Below, in pieces: positions 45,302-52,575 of a stretch of DNA of 55,999 nucleotides. Position numbers and translations under genes: made by a program. How positions within the stretch are numbered: position 1 is the stretch's first letter; every line of letters starts with the position of its first letter. The notes under the pieces are model-generated. The model was not told the DNA's origin. It ran no database searches and saw nothing but the letters and a program-made list of their open reading frames with translations. The DNA is from Acidobacteriota bacterium (GTDB taxonomy: Bacteria > Acidobacteriota > Terriglobia > Bryobacterales > Bryobacteraceae): assembly GCA_018268935.1 (NCBI GenBank), contig JAFDVS010000100.1, positions 17,476-73,474 of the forward strand, given 5' to 3'.

Positions 45302-46162
45302 ATGCGCTCCCCTGCACTGCGGGTCGCTCTATTTGCCTTCGCGACGAGCCTCGAGGCTCAGAACCCGGGCGTGTGGAGCGAGCCGTTTCCCCCACACCGG
45401 ATCGCAGGCAATCTGTACTACGTCGGCACACGTGGCCTTGCCTCCTACCTCATCACCGGAGAGCAGGGCCACGTGTTGATCAACGCGGGGCTGGAATCCA
45501 CCGTTCCGATGATTGAGGCGAATGTCGCCGCGCTCGGCTTCCGTTTCAAGGACGTAAAAATCCTTTTGGTGAGTCATGCGCACTGGGACCACGTTGCCGG
45601 GAGCGCATTGGTGCGTGAGCGCACGGGCGCCCGCTATATGGTGATGGAGCCGGATGTTGCGGTGGTGGAGGACGGTGGCAGATCGGACTTCTTTTACGGA
45701 AACGCCGCGTTCGCGCAGTTCCGGCCCACGAAGGTGGATCGGGCCCTGCATGACGGAGACACCGTGCAATTGGGAGCAACCGTGCTGACGGCGCGCCTCA
45801 CTCCGGGCCACACGCGCGGGTGCACAACGTGGCTGCTCAAAGTTACCGAAGGGGGGAAGAGCTACGACGCCGTGATCGTCGGAAGCCCCAACGTGAACGA
45901 AGGCTACCATCTGGTGGACAATCCGGTGTACCCCGGCATCGCCGCGGACTTCGCCCTAACCTTCCGCATCCTGAAGTCACTCGATTGCGATATTTTCCTT
46001 GGCGCGCATGGAGACTACTATGGGCTGGAGGCAAAGTACGCGCGACTGAAGAAAGAGGGCTTCGGCGTTTTCCTTGATCCGGCGGGCTATCTTGCTTACA
46101 TCAAGAGCAAGGAACGGGCGTTCCTGCGCGAGAAAGAGCGCCAACTGAGCAACAAGCCGTAG
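45302..46162 (+). CDS. Metallo-beta-lactamase, subclass B3-like
   Basis: The 286-residue protein has a signal peptide (ALRVALFAFATSLEAQ) and a single MBL-fold domain of B3 length. The metal ligands are complete: HAHWDH with H92, H94, D96 and H97 (standard 116/118/120/121), H170 in LTPGHTRGCTTW (196) and H236 in FLGAHGDYYGL (263). No Cys replaces the B1/B2 ligand, and the region LGFRFKDVKILLVSHAHWDH strongly resembles environmental B3 enzymes. It should be periplasmic and may hydrolyse beta-lactams, though a different hydrolase role is not excluded. ATG 45302 is preferred because it gives the leader; an open frame upstream lies in the receptor gene. It follows the TonB receptor by 5 bases, so the two are co-transcribed. 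Confidence 0.88.
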   Translation: MRSPALRVALFAFATSLEAQNPGVWSEPFPPHRIAGNLYYVGTRGLASYLITGEQGHVLINAGLESTVPMIEANVAALGFRFKDVKILLVSHAHWDHVAGSALVRERTGARYMVMEPDVAVVEDGGRSDFFYGNAAFAQFRPTKVDRALHDGDTVQLGATVLTARLTPGHTRGCTTWLLKVTEGGKSYDAVIVGSPNVNEGYHLVDNPVYPGIAADFALTFRILKSLDCDIFLGAHGDYYGLEAKYARLKKEGFGVFLDPAGYLAYIKSKERAFLREKERQLSNKP

Positions 46163-46270
46163 CTCAAAGAGGGCGCGGTACCAGGACTTCCTGTTTTTGG
46201 TTATTGGTACTTTTGCGGGCACGAAAGCAGCCTGTCTGCCGTAACAAACCGCCGGCGGGTCCCGAAGAAC

Positions 46271-46287
46271 GGAGTACAAGAAACTCC
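46271..46287 (+). promoter_or_regulatory. Small hairpin holding the GGAG sequence before the PEP-CTERM gene
   Basis: GGAGT (46271-46275) and ACTCC (46283-46287) form a 5-bp stem with a 7-base loop that ends one base before the ATG at 46289. The 5' arm carries the only GGAG-like ribosome-binding sequence, so folding would either mask it or bring it closer to the start codon. Other short inverted repeats lie upstream in 46163-46270. I cannot assign a known riboswitch. Confidence 0.35.
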
Positions 46288-46288
46288 T

Positions 46289-46897
46289 ATGAACAAACTC
46301 CTGTTCTTCCCTCTTCTGGCCGTGGCCGCGAGCGCGCTCCCTGCTTGGGGCGCCACGCTGAACAGCAACACGGTTACGTTCGACTTCACGAGTGCATCGA
46401 GTGTACTCACCTTTGATCAGTTCGACACAGCTCTTGGGACATTGACGAAGGTGGAAATGGTATTCCTGAGCGGATCGCGCACAGTTATTACCGGGCGGCC
46501 AACGGGTGCTTTCGACGGTGGTTGCGGGGGCAACTACAACTACACGGCATATGTGGACGCCGGAGGCGAAGTCACAACAGTGGGAGGTGCGGGCGGGAGC
46601 CTCACCTCGTCGACCTGTGGCATCACTGACTTCAATATCCATACGTTTAATCCCCCCCGCACCATATCCAGGACCCCGACCCTGAACCTGTTTGAAGGTA
46701 CGGGAACATTGGATGTGACCTTAGGGCGCAGCCCAATTCTTGTAACGAACATCACCGGCGCGAGCGTTAGATTCGATGGCGACGCACAGTTTCGCTACAC
46801 CTATGATCCCGTCCCTACGGTGCCCGAACCGTCAACCTGGGCGCTATTGGGCGCGGGCTCACTGGTGCTGTTCACCCGGCGGAGACAATCTCGATAA
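46289..46897 (+). CDS. PEP-CTERM sorting-domain protein
   Basis: The 202-residue secreted protein has an N-terminal signal peptide (MNKLLFFPLLAVAASALPAWG). The C-terminal sorting signal is complete: VPEPSTWALLGAGSLVLFTRR contains the PEP motif, a hydrophobic helix and a basic end. Between them is a beta-rich domain with Gly/Thr/Ser-rich segments and a Cys pair (DGGCGGNYNY ... SSTCGITDF) but no catalytic motif I recognise. PEP-CTERM proteins are processed by exosortase and usually join extracellular polysaccharide or biofilm matrix; no exosortase gene lies in this window. The stop is 26 bases inside the convergent sigma-factor gene's 3' end. The 5' region contains the hairpin at 46271-46287. 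Confidence 0.9.
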   Translation: MNKLLFFPLLAVAASALPAWGATLNSNTVTFDFTSASSVLTFDQFDTALGTLTKVEMVFLSGSRTVITGRPTGAFDGGCGGNYNYTAYVDAGGEVTTVGGAGGSLTSSTCGITDFNIHTFNPPRTISRTPTLNLFEGTGTLDVTLGRSPILVTNITGASVRFDGDAQFRYTYDPVPTVPEPSTWALLGAGSLVLFTRRRQSR

Positions 46898-47576
46898 GAC
46901 GCCGGATTTCGTTGCGTACTTCGCCGGGGTCGCGGACGGTTTCGGCGATCTCGGCCATCAGTAGCTCGCGATAGCGGCGGCGCATGCGATGCACGGCGAC
47001 TCGCACGGCGCCTTCGCTCATCTCGAGCGATTGGCTCACCGTTGCGTAGTCGCCGTCGGCGGTGAGGAAGACTTTCAGTTGCTCGAAGAGGGCGGCTCTC
47101 CCGGCAGACGCGTGTTCGGCACGCATGAGATTCAGGACACGCTCCACCAGGGCGAGTGCCCACTGGCGTTCGTACAGCGACTCGGGGGAGAGGTGCTCCG
47201 GCGTGTGCAGGTAGCGCTCTTCCACTTTTTCGAAGGAAAGGGCAAGAAGCTGCTTGCCCCCGCCTCGTGACGCCGCCTGCTGATGATCGTGGCGGTCGGC
47301 GAGGTATTTCACCAGAGCGCCCAGGAGGTAGGAGCGGAAGCGGCCTCGTTCGGGGTCGGCTTTTTCCATTGAGCGGCGCTCCAGAAAAACGGTGAGGAAG
47401 CCTTGTACCAGGTCCTGGGCCTCGGCCGCATTGTGCCCGCGGCGGCGAAGGAAGGCGTAAAGAGGCTGCCAGTAGTGCTGGCAGAGCCACTCCAGCGCCT
47501 GGCGGCGGTTCCCCTCATCGCCCGAAGACAACACCAGTGTCCAACGGGTTTGCGGGAACTGGTGTTGTGCGGACAT
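46872..47576 (-). CDS. ECF-like RNA polymerase sigma factor
   Basis: The 234-residue protein has a sigma70 region 2 (ALEWLCQHYWQPLYAFLRRR ... EAQDLVQGFLTVFLERR ... GRFRSYLLGALVKYLADR) and a region 4 helix-turn-helix (VSQSLEMSEGAVRVAVHRMR). The N-terminal QTRWTLVLSS segment is characteristic of the ECF-like group in Acidobacteria and Planctomycetes that is often linked to Ser/Thr kinases. ATG 47576 is chosen: it precedes the conserved QFPQTRWTLV start, while the open frame further upstream lacks similarity. A Ser/Thr kinase gene lies about 7 kb away; any functional link is a guess. No anti-sigma gene is adjacent. The gene follows topA on the same strand. Confidence 0.88.
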   Translation of the reverse strand: MSAQHQFPQTRWTLVLSSGDEGNRRQALEWLCQHYWQPLYAFLRRRGHNAAEAQDLVQGFLTVFLERRSMEKADPERGRFRSYLLGALVKYLADRHDHQQAASRGGGKQLLALSFEKVEERYLHTPEHLSPESLYERQWALALVERVLNLMRAEHASAGRAALFEQLKVFLTADGDYATVSQSLEMSEGAVRVAVHRMRRRYRELLMAEIAETVRDPGEVRNEIRRLIEIVSAG

Positions 47577-47629
47577 GATGGGCCGGACTTGAATTATATC
47601 GGTTAGCGAATGGAGTTGCTGGAGCCCGG

Positions 47630-50089
47630 CTACGCCCCCGCGACGACCGGGGGCCCGGCGGCGGGCTCCGGCGCCACTTCGATCGGGCGCTTGAACTTGC
47701 ACTCAGCGTTGGGGCACTGAGCCACAGGGCCGGCCTTCAGCCATTTCTCGATGAGATAGGGCCCGTTACACTGCGGGCAGGCTTCGGCGAGAGGCTTGCC
47801 CCAGGCGACGAAATCGCACTCGGGATAGCGGTTGCAACCGTAGAACGTCTTGCCGCGCTTGGACCGGCGCTCCACCACCTCACCCGTCTTGCAGGTGGGG
47901 CAACTCACGCCAATGGTCTTCTGCTTCACGAATTTGCAGGTTGGATAATTGGAACACGCCGTGAATTCGCCGAAACGGCCGTATTTCATTACCAGATTGT
48001 TCCCGCAATTGGGGCATTTTTCATCCAGCGGGACGTCGGCTTTCTTTTGCTCGGCGGCGCCGATGCGCTTCGTGGTCTTGCAGTCGGGGTAACCCGAACA
48101 GGCGTAGAACGTGCCGAAACGGCCCTTCTTCAGGACCATGGTGCGGCCGCAGTTCTCGCAGTATTCCTCGGAGTCCTGCTCGGTCAGATCGGCCTTATCC
48201 ACGTCGGGCAGATCTACGGTGAGCTCGCGCGTGTTGGTGCAATCGGGGTAGCCCGTGCAGGCAATAAAGCTGCCGTGGCGGCCCCACTTGATGACCATCG
48301 GTTTGCCGCATTTGTCGCACACCAGGTCGGTGGGCTTTTCCATGCGCTTGATGTCGGTCATGTTGCGCTCGGCGTATTCCAGGTCTTTCTGGAATTTGAC
48401 GTAAAACTCCGTCATCGCCACGCGCCAGTCGATCTTGCCTTCTTCGATGTCGTCGAGCTCTTCTTCCATGCGCGCGGTGTAGCGCACATCGAAGATATCG
48501 TTGAAGCTCTCGAGCAACAGGTCAGTGACGACCATGCCCAACTCGGTGGGCGCGAACTTGCCGCCTTCCTTCTTCACATACTCGCGTTCCTGGATGGTGG
48601 AGAGAATCGAGGCATAGGTGGAGGGGCGGCCCACACCATCCGATTCCAGCTCCTTCACGAGCGTTGCTTCGTTGAAACGCGGCGGCGGCTCAGTGAAATG
48701 CTGCTCGGGCTCGATGGCGCGGAAGCGCAACGACTCGCCGGCTTCCACCAGCGGCAGGCGATGCTTCAGCTCCTCGTCATCCTCGTCCTTCTGATCCTTG
48801 CCTTCTTCGTAGACGGCGAGGAAGCCGTCGAACTTCGGCACGCTGCCGGTGGCGCGGAAGAGGTAGGTGGAGGCATCGGCGCCCTTGGCCGATACTTCGA
48901 TCGTGGTCTGGTCGAACAGGGCCGGCATCATCTGGGAGGCGACAAAGCGCATCCAGATCAGCCGGTAGAGCTTCCACTCGTCCTCGGCCAGCAGGCCTTG
49001 CAGATCTTCGGGCGCCCGCATGGCCGCTGTGGGGCGGATGGCTTCGTGCGCGTCCTGGGCGTCTTTTTTGCTCTTGAAGAAATTCGGGGTTTCGGGCAGG
49101 TATTGGGTTCCGTAGCGCTGGCCAATCAGCTCGCGCACTTCGGTCAGGGCATCGGCCGACACACGCGTGGAATCGGTACGCATGTAGGTGATCAGACCGG
49201 TGAGCCCTTCGGTGCCCAGTTCCACACCTTCATAGAGGCGCTGGGCGAGCATCATGGTGCGCTTCACCGAGAAGCGCAGCTTGCGGGCCGCTTCCTGCTG
49301 CAGGGTGGAAGTGATGAAGGGAGGAACCGCGTTGCGCCGCTTCTCCTTGGTGATGACGGAGTCGACGGTGTAGGAGGCGTCCGTCAGCGTGGCCACAATG
49401 GCATCGGCGGCGGCCTGGTCGGGAATCTCGAAGCTCGCGCCGTCGCGCTTGGCCAGCCTCGTATTGAGGATGGGAGGCTTCTTGGCGTTCAGTTGGACAT
49501 CGATGGTCCAATATTCCTGCTTCTGGAAAGCGCGGATCTCGCGCTCGCGCTCCACGATGAGGCGCAGAGCGACGGTTTGCACACGGCCGGCGGAAAGTCC
49601 GCGGCGCACCTTATCCCACAACAGGGGGGAGATTTTGTAGCCCACGAGACGGTCGAGCACGCGGCGCGCCTGCTGCGCCTGCACGAGGTGCTCATCCACC
49701 TGGATGGGGGCCTCAAACGCCTTGCGAATGGCGCTTTGGGTGATTTCATTGAACCGGACGCGGAAGATCGACGGGGCGTTCTTTCCCTTGCCTTCCAGCT
49801 CCTCTTTAAGGTGCATGCAGATGGCTTCGCCTTCGCGATCCGGGTCAGCCGCGAGGTAGATGGATTCGGCGCCTTTGGCGGCTGTTTTCAGCTCTGAAAT
49901 GAGCTTCTTTTTTCCTTCGATGACGACGTAGTTGGGTTCAAAGTCGCGGTCGACGGCGACCGCTAAATCGTTCTTAGGCAGATCCTTGATATGCCCAAGG
50001 GAAGCCTTGACGGTGTATTCCTTGCCGAGATATTTGCCGATCGTTTTGGCCTTGGTAGGGGACTCCACGATGACTAGAGACTTACTCAT
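47630..50089 (-). CDS. topA: DNA topoisomerase I (type IA)
   Basis: The 819-residue protein relaxes negative supercoils. It begins with the TOPRIM domain (SLVIVESPTKAKTIGKYLG; YLAADPDREGEAICMHL) followed by the type IA core with the active-site Tyr at about residue 302 (GLITYMRTDSTRVS) and the HEAIRPT motif. The C-terminal region carries five C4 zinc-finger modules (CDKCGKPM ... CTGYPDC; CENCGRTM ... CSGYPDC; CPNCGNN ... CSNYPTC; CPTCKTG ... CNRYPEC; CPQCNGP ... CPNAEC). All key residues are present. The gene lies 21 bases after dprA on the same strand, a common bacterial arrangement, and may also be read from a promoter inside that gap. Confidence 0.97.
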   Translation of the reverse strand: MSKSLVIVESPTKAKTIGKYLGKEYTVKASLGHIKDLPKNDLAVAVDRDFEPNYVVIEGKKKLISELKTAAKGAESIYLAADPDREGEAICMHLKEELEGKGKNAPSIFRVRFNEITQSAIRKAFEAPIQVDEHLVQAQQARRVLDRLVGYKISPLLWDKVRRGLSAGRVQTVALRLIVEREREIRAFQKQEYWTIDVQLNAKKPPILNTRLAKRDGASFEIPDQAAADAIVATLTDASYTVDSVITKEKRRNAVPPFITSTLQQEAARKLRFSVKRTMMLAQRLYEGVELGTEGLTGLITYMRTDSTRVSADALTEVRELIGQRYGTQYLPETPNFFKSKKDAQDAHEAIRPTAAMRAPEDLQGLLAEDEWKLYRLIWMRFVASQMMPALFDQTTIEVSAKGADASTYLFRATGSVPKFDGFLAVYEEGKDQKDEDDEELKHRLPLVEAGESLRFRAIEPEQHFTEPPPRFNEATLVKELESDGVGRPSTYASILSTIQEREYVKKEGGKFAPTELGMVVTDLLLESFNDIFDVRYTARMEEELDDIEEGKIDWRVAMTEFYVKFQKDLEYAERNMTDIKRMEKPTDLVCDKCGKPMVIKWGRHGSFIACTGYPDCTNTRELTVDLPDVDKADLTEQDSEEYCENCGRTMVLKKGRFGTFYACSGYPDCKTTKRIGAAEQKKADVPLDEKCPNCGNNLVMKYGRFGEFTACSNYPTCKFVKQKTIGVSCPTCKTGEVVERRSKRGKTFYGCNRYPECDFVAWGKPLAEACPQCNGPYLIEKWLKAGPVAQCPNAECKFKRPIEVAPEPAAGPPVVAGA

Positions 50090-50096
50090 AAAGCTA

Positions 50097-50125
50097 ATTG
50101 TATGTAGGACTTACCAGACTTTTAA
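50097..50125 (-). promoter_or_regulatory. Sigma70-like promoter for topA, leaderless arrangement
   Basis: On the minus strand, TTAAAA (50125-50120) and TACAAT (50102-50097) are 17 bases apart. The -10 box ends 7 bases before the topA ATG at 50089, with no ribosome-binding site between. The -35 box overlaps the end of dprA. Matches to consensus are 4/6 and 5/6. Confidence 0.5.
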
Positions 50126-51247
50126 GAAGTGCTTGCCAGGCAGTTGCCGGACCATTCCGGCCATTTCCAGCTCAAACAGAGCCGCGATCACCTCTGACGA
50201 TGAATACTGTGGCAGATTCTCCATCAGTGTGTCAATGTGGGCCGGATCGGCGAGGGACAGGACGCCCAGTACGGAGCGGGCCGAAGGGGAGTCCACTTCG
50301 GGGCTTAGCGTGCCCTGTTGCGGGCCGGCCTGCGCCACCTGATGCAGGCGGCGGCGATCGGCGGCGGGAAGGTCGGTGAGCACGTCTTCGGCGTCCTGGA
50401 CGAGCTTCGCGCCCTGCTTGATGAGCAGGTTCGGCGCCCAACTCATCTTCGAGGTGATATTGCCGGGAACAGCGAACAGTTCCCTGCCCTGCTCAATCGC
50501 GAGGCGCGCCGTGATTGCCGAGCCGGAGTATTGCGCCCCTTCCACCACCAGGATGCCGGCGCTGAGGCCGCTCACTACCCGGTTGCGGATTGGGAAATTC
50601 TGGGGATAGGCAGGCGTGCCCATCGGGAATTCGCTCAGCAGGAGCCCTTTCTCGGCGATCTCTGCCGCCAGTTTCCGATTCTCGGCCGGGTATACCTGGT
50701 CGACGCCGCAGCCAAGCACAGCCACCGTATTCCCGCCGACAGAGAGCGCGGCTTTGTGGCCGGCTGTGTCGATGCCGCGAGCCATGCCACTGGCGATGGT
50801 GATCCCTTTCTGCGCCAGGTCCCGCGCCAGCCGGTCCGTGGCGGCAACCCCATAAGGCGTAGGCTTGCGGGTGCCCACCACGCCGATCATCACCGAGTCG
50901 AGCAGTTCGATCCGTCCGCGGCAGAACAGCACCGGAGGAGGATCGAAGATCGCCCGCAGCCGTGCCGGATAACGCGGATCGAGCATCGGAATGAGCGTCA
51001 CGCTTTGCCCCAGCATCTTCTGTTGCTGTGTCGCTGCGTCGTCAAACGTGCAGCCGCTGAGAATGCTCTGGGCCGTCGCGGAGGCGATGCCAAGGGACTC
51101 CAGTTCCGACAGCGAGGCGCGGAAAATGGCCCGGGGGGACTGGAAATGCTGCAGGAGTTGGGAAGACTTGCGGGCGCCGAGACCGGGGGTCAGTTGAAGG
51201 GCGAGCCAGTACAATTGCTCGTCATTCTCAATTGTGGGTGCCACCAT
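50111..51247 (-). CDS. dprA: DNA-processing protein DprA
   Basis: DprA binds incoming single-stranded DNA and loads RecA during natural transformation. The 378-residue protein has an N-terminal helical SAM-like part (LALQLTPGLGARKSSQLL). The Rossmann-like DNA_processg_A core follows: GVVGTRKPTPYG, ASGMARGIDTAGHKAAL, LSEFPMGTPAYPQNFPIRNR, VVEGAQYSGSAITARLA. A C-terminal winged-helix DML1-like domain follows at about 320-378 (TLMENLPQYSSSEVIAALFE). All family motifs are present. It lies directly upstream of topA. Its start codon is only 15 bases from that of the divergent secreted-protein gene, so both share one tiny promoter region. Confidence 0.96.
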   Translation of the reverse strand: MVAPTIENDEQLYWLALQLTPGLGARKSSQLLQHFQSPRAIFRASLSELESLGIASATAQSILSGCTFDDAATQQQKMLGQSVTLIPMLDPRYPARLRAIFDPPPVLFCRGRIELLDSVMIGVVGTRKPTPYGVAATDRLARDLAQKGITIASGMARGIDTAGHKAALSVGGNTVAVLGCGVDQVYPAENRKLAAEIAEKGLLLSEFPMGTPAYPQNFPIRNRVVSGLSAGILVVEGAQYSGSAITARLAIEQGRELFAVPGNITSKMSWAPNLLIKQGAKLVQDAEDVLTDLPAADRRRLHQVAQAGPQQGTLSPEVDSPSARSVLGVLSLADPAHIDTLMENLPQYSSSEVIAALFELEMAGMVRQLPGKHFLKVW

Positions 51248-51252
51248 ATAAT
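51225..51252 (+). promoter_or_regulatory. Sigma70-like promoter overlapping the dprA start codon
   Basis: TATAAT (51247-51252) is a perfect -10 box and TTCTCA (51225-51230) a 4/6 -35 box at 16 bases spacing. The ATG of the forward gene follows 10 bases after the -10 box, so the transcript would have almost no 5' leader. The element lies across the first codons of dprA, which is read in the other direction. Confidence 0.45.
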
Positions 51253-51262
51253 AGGATGTGGG

Positions 51263-52519
51263 ATGGGCAGGAAAGGATTCTCAGCCCGATTTCTTGTTGC
51301 TTTGGCAATGCTGCCGGGGTTTGCGCACGCCTGCAGTTGCCTCGGGGAACGGGTGGCCTGCCGGGCAGCTTTATCGAGCGAGGTCATCTTCAGCGGACGG
51401 GTGGTGGCGATGGTGGCGGGGCCCGATGAGACGCGGTACACCTTTGCCGTGCAGCAGGCGATTAAGGGAATAGCGGATACACAGGTGGATGTGCGAGCGG
51501 GCAACGATGGGGCGGCCTGTGGGGTGCGCTTCGAAAAAGGCAGGGAGTATCTGATCTTTGCCGGCCGTTACGAAGGAACCTTGCACACCAATCTCTGCAG
51601 CGGGAATAAGGCGATCACGGAGGCCGGCGAAGAGATGCGCTTCTTTCAGGGCTTGCCGGCCGGCTGGCCACTCGAATCCGGTTTTCTATATGGGGTGGTA
51701 ACCGAGCGGCTGGCGGATCTCTCCCGCTATGGCGAGGCCACATGGCCAGTGGCAGGCGCCAGAATCGTCGCCATGCGAGGGGCCACGGCAGCCGCCGAAA
51801 CCAGGACCAGCGCCAGTGGCGCCTACCAGTTCGCGCACCTGCCGATGGGCGATTACCGGATCGTGGTGGAAGCGGCGGGCGACTTCCGGCCCCATCGCGG
51901 CGCAGCCACAGTATCGCTCGGCCCAGGCAAGTGCGAAGAAGTGTCTTTCTACAACACGAGCCGCGCCCGGTTGAAGGGCGTGTTGCGCGATGCCGATGGG
52001 GAATTGGATGAGTCCACCTACATTGTCCTGATCCCCGAGACTGGCGCGCCCAAAGAGCTGCCCGGCGAACCGTCGGAACTGAAAACGGACACCGATTCGG
52101 GCGTATTTCTGGCGGAAGTCCCTCCGGGCCGGTACCGTGTGGGGTTTGCCCAATTGGGCTACACAGACCTGGTGTTCTACCCGGGTATTGTGGAGCTGAC
52201 AGAGGGGCAGACGGAGAGCATCGAGTTTCAACTTCCGAAACGCCCAGTGCAAATCGTGCATGGCCGTGTGGTGGATGAGCTCGGCCGAGCGGTTGCGGGA
52301 GCGAAAGTGATCCTTCGCGGGGAGGGGCCGGATGGCTCGACGTTTGGCGGACGCGTCACCAGCGGCGCGGATGGAGGATTTCAGTTCGAGACACAGGTTC
52401 TGGACTACGAGTTGGAACTGCGCCTTCCCGAGTGCGGAGACAAGGCGGCGGCGAGAGGGTTTGTGAAACGCGGGCAGACCGAAGCACTCATTCTGGTGAA
52501 GCCGGGGGTGTGCCCGTAA
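51263..52519 (+). CDS. Secreted protein with N-terminal CSC/TIMP-like segment and carboxypeptidase-regulatory-like domains
   Basis: The 418-residue protein has a signal peptide (FLVALAMLPGFAHA) whose expected cleavage leaves a mature N-terminus CSCLGERVACRAALSSEVIFSG. This start, with Cys-x-Cys at the first residues and a following beta-strand (VIFSGRVVAM), resembles the N-terminal domain of tissue-inhibitor-of-metalloprotease/NTR-like proteins. At least two Ig-like carboxypeptidase-regulatory domains follow (AGARIVAMRGATAAAE ... YQFAHLPMGDYRIVVEA; GRVVDELGRAVAGAKVILRG ... GGFQFETQ). No enzyme motif is visible, so the function is unknown. ATG 51263 is used because the leader begins there, though the frame is open further upstream across dprA. 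The next gene, a TonB receptor, starts 56 bases later on the same strand. Confidence 0.75.
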   Translation: MGRKGFSARFLVALAMLPGFAHACSCLGERVACRAALSSEVIFSGRVVAMVAGPDETRYTFAVQQAIKGIADTQVDVRAGNDGAACGVRFEKGREYLIFAGRYEGTLHTNLCSGNKAITEAGEEMRFFQGLPAGWPLESGFLYGVVTERLADLSRYGEATWPVAGARIVAMRGATAAAETRTSASGAYQFAHLPMGDYRIVVEAAGDFRPHRGAATVSLGPGKCEEVSFYNTSRARLKGVLRDADGELDESTYIVLIPETGAPKELPGEPSELKTDTDSGVFLAEVPPGRYRVGFAQLGYTDLVFYPGIVELTEGQTESIEFQLPKRPVQIVHGRVVDELGRAVAGAKVILRGEGPDGSTFGGRVTSGADGGFQFETQVLDYELELRLPECGDKAAARGFVKRGQTEALILVKPGVCP

Positions 52520-52540
52520 AGGCCCGGATAGCGAAGCGGC

Positions 52541-52569
52541 CTCACAGCGGCTAAGCACAAACCGATAAG
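52541..52569 (+). promoter_or_regulatory. Sigma70-like promoter for TonB receptor gene, leaderless arrangement
   Basis: CTCACA (52541-52546) and GATAAG (52564-52569) are separated by 17 bases, and the -10 box ends 6 bases before the ATG at 52576. No ribosome-binding site is present. Each hexamer matches the consensus at 4 of 6 positions. The spacing is the same as for the promoter at 21372-21400. Confidence 0.4.
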
Positions 52570-52575
52570 CCCATT

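Noticed and set aside
46195..46220. Possible sigma54 promoter (TTGGTAC...TTTTGC) before the PEP-CTERM gene
   Set aside because: The GG and GC elements are 7 bases apart instead of 10, so the -24/-12 spacing is wrong.
46215..46270. Cyclic-di-GMP (GEMM-type) riboswitch in the PEP-CTERM leader
   Set aside because: Some short pieces (CACGAAAGC, CAAACC) look similar, but the order and the conserved GCAAAGCC core are not present.
48047..49897. Long open frame on the plus strand (616 codons) opposite topA
   Set aside because: It is a mirror of topA: the product is low-complexity, Gly/His/Leu-rich and has no family motifs. GC-rich codon usage produces such antisense frames throughout the window.
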